This document shows positions 1-6,461 of a DNA stretch of 10,855 nt, one piece after another. Position 1 is the stretch's first letter. Each line of letters begins with the position of its first letter. The stretch comes from Clostridiales bacterium UBA5888. GTDB lineage: Bacteria > Bacillota > Clostridia > Oscillospirales > Oscillospiraceae. Under the pieces are notes generated by a model that worked only from the letters and a program-made list of their open reading frames with translations, made no database searches and was not told the origin of the DNA. The stretch is from NCBI GenBank assembly GCA_002431965.1, contig DJEW01000004.1, positions 1 through 10,855 of the forward strand, given 5' to 3'. The position numbers and the translations under genes were made by a program.

Positions 1-188
1 CGCATATCTATATCCTTGACTCGTTGTATACGGTAGTCGTGGATACGTTCTGTCTCGCTTTGACAGCATGGGCAGATGTGTTTCCTCCGGGGCAGTTCGA
101 GCTCTATGCAGCAGCCGGATTCATTTTCATAAACATTTTTTACGATTACATCTTCCAATCCGAGCAGTTTTGAGGTATTATCTTTCAT
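1..188 (-). CDS. ISL3-family transposase, N-terminal part (cut by window edge)
   Basis: About 62 codons are visible, reading leftward from an ATG at 186-188 and running off the window. The protein opens with SKLLGLEDVIVKNV, followed by an acidic stretch, then ELPRRKHICPCC and RIHDYRIQRVKDI. This matches the start of ISL3-type transposases: a short LLGL lead-in, a Cys-rich zinc-ribbon motif (Cys39, Cys41, Cys42) and the conserved R-I-H-D-Y-R segment. The DDE catalytic domain would lie outside the window, so it is unknown whether the gene is intact. An AGAAAGGA ribosome site lies about 12 bases upstream of the ATG, which supports this start. The element points away from the metabolic operon and marks one flank as a site of mobile DNA. 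I see no certain IS terminus between here and the operon. Confidence 0.83.
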   Translation of the reverse strand, partial: MKDNTSKLLGLEDVIVKNVYENESGCCIELELPRRKHICPCCQSETERIHDYRIQRVKDIDM

Positions 189-278
189 AGAGCATACAGA
201 GTCCTTTCTGATGGGTTTAGGCAGCTTCATTTTAAAGGATTTTTCTGTTATGCTCTACTCTTATTTTTGCATATGATA

Positions 279-320
279 AAAAGTTGGTGTGCCTTGGGTA
301 ACCCGGGCACCCCAACTTTT
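279..320 (-). terminator. Long near-perfect hairpin, probable intrinsic terminator
   Basis: Bases 279-293 pair with 306-320 with one mismatch (T288/C311), and the inner GGGTAACCC (296-304) can fold further. Read on the minus strand, the stem is followed by TTTTTATC, a normal U-tract. It therefore fits as the end of the five-gene minus-strand operon, downstream of the hairpin at 340-379. On the plus strand the stem also ends in TTTT, so it could work in both directions, and it would insulate the transposase gene at 1-188 from read-through. An alternative is that it forms part of an insertion-sequence end. Confidence 0.6.
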
Positions 321-339
321 AGTTTAGAACCAGAAAGGG

Positions 340-379
340 ACGGTACAGCTTCCCCGACATTCGCCGGGTGCTGTACCGT
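340..379 (-). terminator. GC-rich hairpin after the operon, probable terminator
   Basis: ACGGTACAGC (340-349) and GCTGTACCGT (370-379) form a perfect 10-bp stem. CCCG (353-356) and CGGG (365-368) add an inner stem. It lies 63 bases past the stop of the last operon gene. On the minus strand it is followed by CCCTTTCTGGTT, a weak U-tract, so it may act together with the hairpin at 279-320 rather than alone. On the plus strand the following bases are TGCTTTATTGC, but no plus-strand gene ends here. Confidence 0.55.
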
Positions 380-441
380 GCTTTATTGCTATAAGTGTAT
401 TACTATCGATTATTTATTAGGGAAACGAGCCGTGTTCTCGC

Positions 442-2361
442 TCACATTCTCCTCACGGCTTGATACGCCTCTCCCGTGGCATTGATTATTTTGCGCGCTT
501 TCACGGCATTTCCGATCACATCGCACTCAATGCCCATGTCGTCCAGCTCCTGCGCCAATGCGTTCAGCGGATGATATCCGGTCGCAAGCACAGTCGTGTC
601 GCTGTGCAGGGTAAGCTTCTCGCCGTTTACGCTGAACTTCGCCCCGTCGGCAAGTATCTCCTCCGGCACAGCGTTTTCGATCACGCGCACATTGGAGGCC
701 TTGAGCATGTCATTCATACACTGCACATTGTTGACGGACTCCTCCGCGTATTTGAGCTTGCTGCGCACGGTGACCGTGACCTTTTTTCCAAGCCTGTCGA
801 GGAACAGCGCAGTTTCCACCCCAACAACACCGCCTCCGATGATGACACACTCCTCGCCTATCTCGCACTGGCGGCGCAGGACAGGCACAGCCTCGACCGC
901 ATTTCCCACACCAGGTATGTTCGGTATATGCGCCGCAGCGCCGGTCGCAATGATCACATGGTCAAAGTCCGCTCCGGCGATCTCCGCTGCCGTCGCTTCC
1001 TTGCCGTAACGCACGGGAACGCCCGATTTTTCAAGCTGGGTCTTTAGATACTCAACGTACTTCATAACGTCCTTTTTGAAGTCCGGAGCACCGGCCGCGA
1101 GCAGCATACCGCCAAGCTCGTAGGTCTTCTCCCATATCTCGGCTCGCATGCCGCGCTTTTTCGCGGTCAAGGCCGCCTCAATGCCGCCGCATCCGGCGCC
1201 GATGATGAGCACGGACTGTCCCTTCGTGTCGGGCGTGAGCGGGAAGTCATCCTCGTGGTGCGCAACGGGGTTGACAGAGCATGAGTAGTTGCGGCCAAGA
1301 TGCCCCAGCCTCAGGCACTCGTTGCAGCCGATGCAGGGTCTGATATCGTCGCAGCGGTGCTCCTTCACTTTCTGGACATACATGGGATCCGCGATATGCT
1401 GGTGACCAAGTGCGATGAAGTCCGCCTTTCCGTCTTCAAGCACCTTTTCGGCATACTCCGGACGGTTGAGCTTGCCCTGGCATATAACAGGTATGCTAAC
1501 CGCTTTTTTGACGGCTTCCGCCGCAAAAAGCTGACAGCCTTCATCCTGATAGACCGTCGGTATTTGGCGGTACCACACCTCATAGCAGCCCGTGTCAACA
1601 TGCAGGGCGCTTGCGCCCCATTTTTCAAGGAGTTTTGCGATCTCCACGCCCTCCTCCATCTTCCGGTAGCCAGGAACATCAAGGCAGTGCACGGGCGTGA
1701 ATTTGACGATCTGCGGGAAATCCTTTCCGCAGTATTTTTGCACAGCCTGCATGCATTCGCCAAGGAAACGGACGCGGTTTTCAAGGCTGCCGCCGTATTG
1801 ATCAGTGCGGTGGTTGAATGCCTCGGTCATGAACTGATCCGCGAGATAGCTGCCGTAGGCGTGCATTTCTATCGCGTCCGCACCGGCATCCTTTGCAAGC
1901 TTCGCGGAATAGCCCACCTTATCTGTAATGAACGCAATATCCTCGACCGTGAGTTCCTTGCATTTCATATCCGGGAACCAGAACGTCGGTATAGGGCTGC
2001 ATGAATAGGGCGGCACGGTCGCAGAGGTGTACATTATGCGCCCAAGTCCCGGCCCTATCTGCACGCAGAGCTTCGCCCCGTATGCATGGACGTTGTCTGC
2101 AAGCGCCGCTAGGCGGTTGACATGGTGGTAATTGGACAGTGCCGAGCAGGAGTACCCCTCGTATTCAAGCACTGAGGCATTTCTCCCCGTGATTATAAGA
2201 CCCGTTCCACCCTTCGCGCGTTCCGTAAAATATCTGATGGAACGTGCAGAATAGCCGCCGTCGCTGTCCGCCGTGGTGCCCATAGGTGCCATGACGACAC
2301 GGTTTTTCAACTCCATGCTGCCGATCCGACCCTTTGACAGAAGCACAGATCTCTCCGCCAT
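442..2361 (-). CDS. OYE-family NAD(P)H:flavin oxidoreductase with Fe-S cluster and FAD (BaiCD/BaiH/2,4-dienoyl-CoA reductase type)
   Basis: This 639-residue protein has the three-part plan of 2,4-dienoyl-CoA reductase, trimethylamine dehydrogenase and BaiCD/BaiH. An FMN-binding TIM barrel spans residues 1 to about 335 (VVMAPMGT at 22-29; HAYGSYLADQF with candidate proton donor Tyr172). A [4Fe-4S] motif follows at Cys343, Cys346, Cys349 and Cys361, then an FAD site (GAGCGG, 388-393) and an NAD(P)H site (GGGVVG, 509-514). Such enzymes pass electrons from NAD(P)H through FAD and Fe-S to FMN and reduce an activated C=C bond in the cytoplasm. The Cys spacing (X2, X2, X11) is closer to trimethylamine dehydrogenase than to the usual X2, X3, X11. 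The His of E. coli 2,4-dienoyl-CoA reductase (in its WHEARIPT segment) is not visible in the matching stretch 256-270. The start is firm: ATG abuts the MFS stop codon, with GGAGGAGGT seven bases upstream. It is last in the operon. The substrate is unknown. Confidence 0.9.
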   Translation of the reverse strand: MAERSVLLSKGRIGSMELKNRVVMAPMGTTADSDGGYSARSIRYFTERAKGGTGLIITGRNASVLEYEGYSCSALSNYHHVNRLAALADNVHAYGAKLCVQIGPGLGRIMYTSATVPPYSCSPIPTFWFPDMKCKELTVEDIAFITDKVGYSAKLAKDAGADAIEMHAYGSYLADQFMTEAFNHRTDQYGGSLENRVRFLGECMQAVQKYCGKDFPQIVKFTPVHCLDVPGYRKMEEGVEIAKLLEKWGASALHVDTGCYEVWYRQIPTVYQDEGCQLFAAEAVKKAVSIPVICQGKLNRPEYAEKVLEDGKADFIALGHQHIADPMYVQKVKEHRCDDIRPCIGCNECLRLGHLGRNYSCSVNPVAHHEDDFPLTPDTKGQSVLIIGAGCGGIEAALTAKKRGMRAEIWEKTYELGGMLLAAGAPDFKKDVMKYVEYLKTQLEKSGVPVRYGKEATAAEIAGADFDHVIIATGAAAHIPNIPGVGNAVEAVPVLRRQCEIGEECVIIGGGVVGVETALFLDRLGKKVTVTVRSKLKYAEESVNNVQCMNDMLKASNVRVIENAVPEEILADGAKFSVNGEKLTLHSDTTVLATGYHPLNALAQELDDMGIECDVIGNAVKARKIINATGEAYQAVRRM

Positions 2362-3633
2362 TTATTTTACCTCCTCCGAGGTTTCCGCGCTGACTTCCGC
2401 GCCCTTTATCGGGCGGCAGGCAAGCACGATGACCGCTATGATGGAGATGACCACAAGCGGAATGTAGAGATACATCGCACTTGCATAGGAGCCGAACTTA
2501 TCGAAGATGGCCGCAATGAGAACACTGCCGACCGCAATGCCGCCGGAGAACACACCGACGAACACGCCGATGAAAGAGGCATACTCTCTCGTGCCGAACA
2601 CTTGACGTGTGAGCATGGGCAGGGTGCTGCGTCCGGTCGCGATGCCGACACCGGTGAGGCAGGCAACAACGTAAACAAGACCGAGCGCGGGCTTCGTGAG
2701 GAGGATAACACAGGCAACGGTGAACATTGCAAGACCGATCGCCACGATATACTTTATGTGCAGGTGGTCAGACACCCAGCCGATAATGAACGGCATTATC
2801 ATGTTCACGGTGAACATGGGCGCGAGCGCCGCGCCGGCCTCCGCCGCGGAGTAGCCGAGATCCTGAACGTAGATAGAGATGATGCCCATGATGGAGTAAA
2901 CGGTGATGCCGATAACGAGCCAGATAACAATTACCGACCAGAAATTGACGCTCTTCACGCCCTCTTTGAAGGTTATGCCAAACACAGACTCAGTCTTCTT
3001 TTCTTCTCCCGCGCTTTCTTCAAAGAACAGCGGCTCCACGCCGACCGTCTCCGGGGTGGAACGGAAGCAGAGCGCGATAATGACGGTGCAGACAAGGGAA
3101 ACTATGGTGACAATGTTGAAAGAATGACGCCAGCCGTACTGGGCTATCCATCCGCCGACAATTGGGCTAAATATCGTTCCACCGAGACCGGCGAGGGAAA
3201 CAGTCGCGCCGACGAGCATGCCGGTGTGCTTGGCAAACCACGTGTTGATTATCGTGCCGCAGATGGCAGTCGCAAGGAACGCGAAAGCAATGCCGACAAC
3301 GATAGCCGCGACATAAAAAATACCGAGCGAGGTGGATTTAGAATAAATAAAGAGACCGACAGTCATAAGCACGCCGCCGAGAGTGACGATGCCACGCGTA
3401 TTTATTAACTGCTTGAGCTTGCCGAGGAACATATTGGCCACGGCGCACACGATGCTCATTATGGTCATCGTCATGGCGTACTGTGCGCGTGTGAACTCGG
3501 GAAACTCCGCAAGGATCGGGGCTGTGTAAACACTGAGCGGGTTATAGATCATGCCGGTGAAGATCATCTGTATGATGACCGTGGTGAGCAGCGCTATCGC
3601 CGCAAAATACCATGTTCTTTTGCTGTCTTTCAT
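2362..3633 (-). CDS. MFS transporter, 12-segment, OFA-like (oxalate/formate antiporter type)
   Basis: This is a 423-residue membrane protein with about twelve hydrophobic segments in two halves. The first lies near residues 7-29. A charged central loop around residues 192-228 (EESAGEEKKTE) separates the halves, as is normal for the major facilitator superfamily. A GKLKQLINTRG loop after the second segment and a GWVSDHLHIKY loop at 285-295 occupy the positions of the two repeated MFS signature loops. The overall pattern resembles monocarboxylate/oxalate-formate type carriers, but that sub-family call rests on impression only. The ATG at 3633 has AAAGG about 12 bases upstream. The stop codon touches the ATG of the next OYE gene, so the two are probably co-translated. 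Likely role: importing the substrate of the neighbouring reductases, or exporting or exchanging the reduced product. It holds the position that baiG has in the bile-acid operon. Confidence 0.85.
   Translation of the reverse strand: MKDSKRTWYFAAIALLTTVIIQMIFTGMIYNPLSVYTAPILAEFPEFTRAQYAMTMTIMSIVCAVANMFLGKLKQLINTRGIVTLGGVLMTVGLFIYSKSTSLGIFYVAAIVVGIAFAFLATAICGTIINTWFAKHTGMLVGATVSLAGLGGTIFSPIVGGWIAQYGWRHSFNIVTIVSLVCTVIIALCFRSTPETVGVEPLFFEESAGEEKKTESVFGITFKEGVKSVNFWSVIVIWLVIGITVYSIMGIISIYVQDLGYSAAEAGAALAPMFTVNMIMPFIIGWVSDHLHIKYIVAIGLAMFTVACVILLTKPALGLVYVVACLTGVGIATGRSTLPMLTRQVFGTREYASFIGVFVGVFSGGIAVGSVLIAAIFDKFGSYASAMYLYIPLVVISIIAVIVLACRPIKGAEVSAETSEEVK
2369..2377 (-). promoter_or_regulatory. Strong ribosome site for the distal OYE gene, inside the MFS gene end
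   Basis: On the minus strand this reads GGAGGAGGT and ends seven bases before the ATG at 2361. It lies within the last MFS codons. Together with the TAA-ATG abutment (2364 to 2359) it indicates independent but coupled initiation of the last gene and fixes its start. Confidence 0.75.
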
Positions 3634-3674
3634 TTTCTTCTAACCTTTCTTTTTATATTAATGTTTTACGCGCA

Positions 3675-4460
3675 TCAATAACAGCTCCAGCCGCCGTCAC
3701 AACAGACATTTGTACCTGTAACATAGCTGGACTCATCCGCCGCGAGGAACACGATCACAGAGTCGAGCTCCCCGCCGGCTGCCGGATCTTTGCAGCCCTT
3801 CCCCGGACGCCCCATTGGCGTCTTTCGTTCTATCATCGGCAGCAGAACCTTGAGCCTCTCTCCACTGACGGCCTGTGACTCGAAGAAACCGGGGCAGACC
3901 GAATTGACCGTAACACCGCGGCGCGCCCACTCTACTGCGGCGCCGCGAGTGAAGTTCAGCACCGCGCCCTTGCAGGATTCATAAGCAATACATTTTGCCT
4001 CGCCCGGCACGCCGATACCGCCAAGACCAAGTATGGAAGCGATATTTATAACTCTCCCATAGCCCTGCTCGATCATGTATTTTCCAAATCCTCTTGTAAA
4101 TCTGAACGTCGCCATAAGCTCAAGCTGCACATGGTACATAAACATTTCGTCGCTTATGTCCTCCAGAGGGGCGGAGGGACCTCCGCCGGTGTTGTTGACA
4201 AGTATATCAACTCTACCATATTCCGCAATGACCTGCACGATTGCGGACTCTATCTGTCTGGGTTCCGTCACGTCGCACACGACGGGCAGGCAGCGCCGCC
4301 CCAGTCCACGTATCTCCGACGCAACTTTATCAAGCTTTTCCGCGCGTCTGGCAATTATCGCAACGTCTGCGCCCTGACGGGCGAGCGCTATCGCTTCACC
4401 GCGCCCCAGCCCTGCGGAGGCTCCCGTGACGACGGCGATTCTTCCTGTAAGATTAAACAT
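3675..4460 (-). CDS. SDR-family NAD(P)-dependent oxidoreductase (FabG/hydroxysteroid-dehydrogenase-like)
   Basis: A 261-residue classical short-chain dehydrogenase, which interconverts an alcohol and a carbonyl using NAD(P)(H) in the cytoplasm. Visible motifs are the TGASAGLG cofactor loop (12-19), ARR at 37-39 (positive charge suggesting NADP), CDV at 62-64, NNTGG (89-93, Thr in place of the usual Ala), catalytic Ser142, Tyr160 and Lys164 (YESCK), and the PGFF segment at 190-193. The Asn of the usual N-S-Y-K tetrad is missing: the gapless match is Glu114 in VQLELMATF. This resembles a FabG-like subgroup that also lacks that Asn. Residues 221-233 (KGCKDPAAGGELD) look like a longer loop than normal before the VIVFLAADESSYVTG segment, and the C-terminus is unusually Cys-rich. 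The ATG at 4460 has AAAGGAG upstream that overlaps the OYE stop codon. It takes the place of baiA2 in the bai-like order. The substrate is unknown. Confidence 0.9.
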   Translation of the reverse strand: MFNLTGRIAVVTGASAGLGRGEAIALARQGADVAIIARRAEKLDKVASEIRGLGRRCLPVVCDVTEPRQIESAIVQVIAEYGRVDILVNNTGGGPSAPLEDISDEMFMYHVQLELMATFRFTRGFGKYMIEQGYGRVINIASILGLGGIGVPGEAKCIAYESCKGAVLNFTRGAAVEWARRGVTVNSVCPGFFESQAVSGERLKVLLPMIERKTPMGRPGKGCKDPAAGGELDSVIVFLAADESSYVTGTNVCCDGGWSCY

Positions 4461-4467
4461 CAGCCTT

Positions 4468-4474
4468 CTCCTTT
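4468..4474 (-). promoter_or_regulatory. Ribosome site for the SDR gene overlapping the upstream OYE stop
   Basis: The minus strand reads AAAGGAG here. The first two bases belong to the TAA stop of the upstream OYE gene (4473-4475), and the SDR ATG follows seven bases after the motif. The overlap suggests translational coupling of OYE and SDR. Confidence 0.65.
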
Positions 4475-6422
4475 AATCGTCAATAGTTGTGCCGGCGAAA
4501 TATCCGCCGCGGACAGCCGTGCCTATGCGCCCGACCTTGTCGCAATCGCCGATTATTCTTACGCGCCATCCGAAGCGCGCTCTCACTGCCTCCGCGTACG
4601 CGCTCAGCTTTCTCAGCCCGAAAGCGCTTATCACGGTGTCCGCGGGGAGCACCTTCTCATCCCCATCCGCATCCAGCACGTGTACGCCGTCATCCTCGAC
4701 CGACTTGACCTTCGTGCTTGTGTGTATGTCAAGCTTGTACTCCTTCACGAGCTTGTCCAGCGCGGCATGGCTCATCATATTCAGGTCCGGTGAGAGCCTC
4801 GGTGCCATTTCCACTATCGCCGGGCATTTCCCAAAGTCCTCCGCCAGCTCCAGTGCGCAGTCACAGCCGGATTGTCCGCCGCCGCAGATGACGATATTGT
4901 CGCCCTTTATCATTTCCTTATGTCTGTGCGCATCCTGTACGGTTATCACGTTGTCCCGGTCCATGCCGGGAATCGGCGGCGTGAACGGCTCGGAACCGAC
5001 CGCAACTATGTATTTGTCGTACCCCTCAAGCTCCGGGGCGTCAGCCGCAACAAAGGTGTTGAGCCGCATGTCGACACTGAGCTTCTCCATCTGCACCTCG
5101 TAGTACTTGATAAGCGCCTTGAGCTGCCCTTTGAAGGATGGGGTTTCCGCGGCCGTGACCATGCCGCCGACTTTGTCCGCTGCCTCGAAAAGCGTGACCT
5201 TGTGCCCGCTCAGCGCCGCCGTGCGTGCGGCCTCCAGTCCAGCAGGACCGGCGCCGATAATGCACACCTTCTTCGGACTCTCCGTCTTGGGTATGCCCAT
5301 CCAGCGTTCCTGACACGCCTCGGTGTTGACGGCACAGCTGAGCATAGCCATCTTGAACGCCCCTGTTCTGCCTATGCAGTCCTCGTTACAGCGTATGCAG
5401 GGGCGCACATCCTCGCGTCTACCCTCTATGAGCTTTTTGGGCAGATCAGGATCGGCAATGAGTCCTCTGGCAAACATCACGAAGTCCGCGTCTCCGCTCT
5501 CTATGAGCGCCACCGCCGTTTCAGGCGTATGGTTGCCGGCGTTCATTATGGGTACACTGACCGCCTGACGCGCCGCTTTCGTGACATACGCCATGCATGC
5601 GTTGCCGAGATAGGCGGGTGGGAATATGTAATCTATCGTCTCGTATGATCCGGCGTCCACATCAAACGCGTCCACGCCCGCTTTTTCGAGCACCTTTAAT
5701 ATCTCAATGCTGTCCTCAAGCGTGCGTCCGCCGGGGAAGCGGTGGTCAAGCGAAATGCGCACAATGATGGGCATATCGGGCCGTGCACCTTTGCGGCAGG
5801 CCTGAACAGCCTCTATCGCAAAGCGGCAGCGGTTTTCAACACTTCCTCCGTATTCGTCGGTGCGGTGGTTCCAGCAGGGGGACAAAAACTGATCGATGAG
5901 GTATCCGGCATGGGCATGTATCTCTATCGCGTCGAATCCGGCCTTCGCCGCGTTTGATGCCGCGTTTGTAAACCAGTTCATCACGCGGGCAATATCGTCC
6001 TTGTCCATCTCCTTGCAGATTATGCTGGGGTCAAGCGTCGCCGGGATTGCGGAGGCGCTCATTGGCGTTTTATAACGGCTCGGGAACGCATTTCTGCCAA
6101 CACCGCAGCTGAGCTGTATCGCAATCTTTGCGCCATGGCGATGGACCGCCTCCACGAGCACGGACTGACGCGGCACGGAGAACTTTTCCTCGATCGCACC
6201 TTCTATGCAGCCGGAGGCAAGCTCCTGACTTATAAATGTACAGCCCTCGATTATCATGCCGACACCGCCCTGCGCGCGGCGCGCGTAGAAGTCTATCTTG
6301 TTGTCGGACATCGTCCCATCGCCGTTCGCAGCGTTTGTGCCGTGCGGCGCTTCGACAATGCGGTTTCTTATCTCCAGACTGCCGATTTTGAACGGCGTAA
6401 AGAGAGCATCATAGTTTGTCAT
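4473..6422 (-). CDS. OYE-family NAD(P)H:flavin oxidoreductase with Fe-S cluster and FAD (BaiCD-like)
   Basis: A 649-residue enoate-reductase-type flavoenzyme with the same three-part plan as the product of 442-2361 but clearly diverged from it. The FMN barrel starts with LFTPFKIGSLEIRNRIVEAP. The substrate/proton-donor segment is HAHAGYLIDQFL (169-180, Tyr174), followed by NHRTDEYGGSVENR. The [4Fe-4S] cysteines are Cys342, Cys345, Cys349 and Cys363 (X2, X3, X13). The FAD motif is GAGPAG (390-395) and the NAD(P)H motif GGGQSG (514-519). The expected reaction is NAD(P)H-driven reduction of a C=C bond conjugated to a carbonyl. The pattern HAHAGYLIDQFL and DAGSYETIDYIFPPAY looks close to BaiCD-type reductases. 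The open frame could begin at a TTG seven codons earlier, but AAAGGA lies just inside that extension and serves the ATG at 6422, where family members normally start. It is second in the operon, 39 bases after the permease gene. Confidence 0.9.
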   Translation of the reverse strand: MTNYDALFTPFKIGSLEIRNRIVEAPHGTNAANGDGTMSDNKIDFYARRAQGGVGMIIEGCTFISQELASGCIEGAIEEKFSVPRQSVLVEAVHRHGAKIAIQLSCGVGRNAFPSRYKTPMSASAIPATLDPSIICKEMDKDDIARVMNWFTNAASNAAKAGFDAIEIHAHAGYLIDQFLSPCWNHRTDEYGGSVENRCRFAIEAVQACRKGARPDMPIIVRISLDHRFPGGRTLEDSIEILKVLEKAGVDAFDVDAGSYETIDYIFPPAYLGNACMAYVTKAARQAVSVPIMNAGNHTPETAVALIESGDADFVMFARGLIADPDLPKKLIEGRREDVRPCIRCNEDCIGRTGAFKMAMLSCAVNTEACQERWMGIPKTESPKKVCIIGAGPAGLEAARTAALSGHKVTLFEAADKVGGMVTAAETPSFKGQLKALIKYYEVQMEKLSVDMRLNTFVAADAPELEGYDKYIVAVGSEPFTPPIPGMDRDNVITVQDAHRHKEMIKGDNIVICGGGQSGCDCALELAEDFGKCPAIVEMAPRLSPDLNMMSHAALDKLVKEYKLDIHTSTKVKSVEDDGVHVLDADGDEKVLPADTVISAFGLRKLSAYAEAVRARFGWRVRIIGDCDKVGRIGTAVRGGYFAGTTIDD

Positions 6423-6461
6423 TTTATATTCGTTTCCTTTCAAATTGGTTTATCGGTCAGT

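Noticed and set aside
267..485. Plus-strand frame of 72 codons across the hairpins at 279-379
   Set aside because: It is made mostly of the two terminator stems and the end of the OYE gene, without a ribosome site or conserved motif.
1300..2004. Open frame of 234 codons on the plus strand
   Set aside because: It lies wholly opposite the OYE gene at 442-2361, whose motifs are clear. Its own translation shows no recognisable family and has no ribosome site.
2602..3408. Open frame of 268 codons on the plus strand
   Set aside because: It is antisense to the MFS gene and gives a polar, Asp/Arg/His-rich translation typical of the reverse of membrane-protein codons.
4131..4793. Open frame of 220 codons on the plus strand spanning the SDR and OYE junction
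   Set aside because: It crosses two well-supported minus-strand genes, with no domain and no initiation signal.
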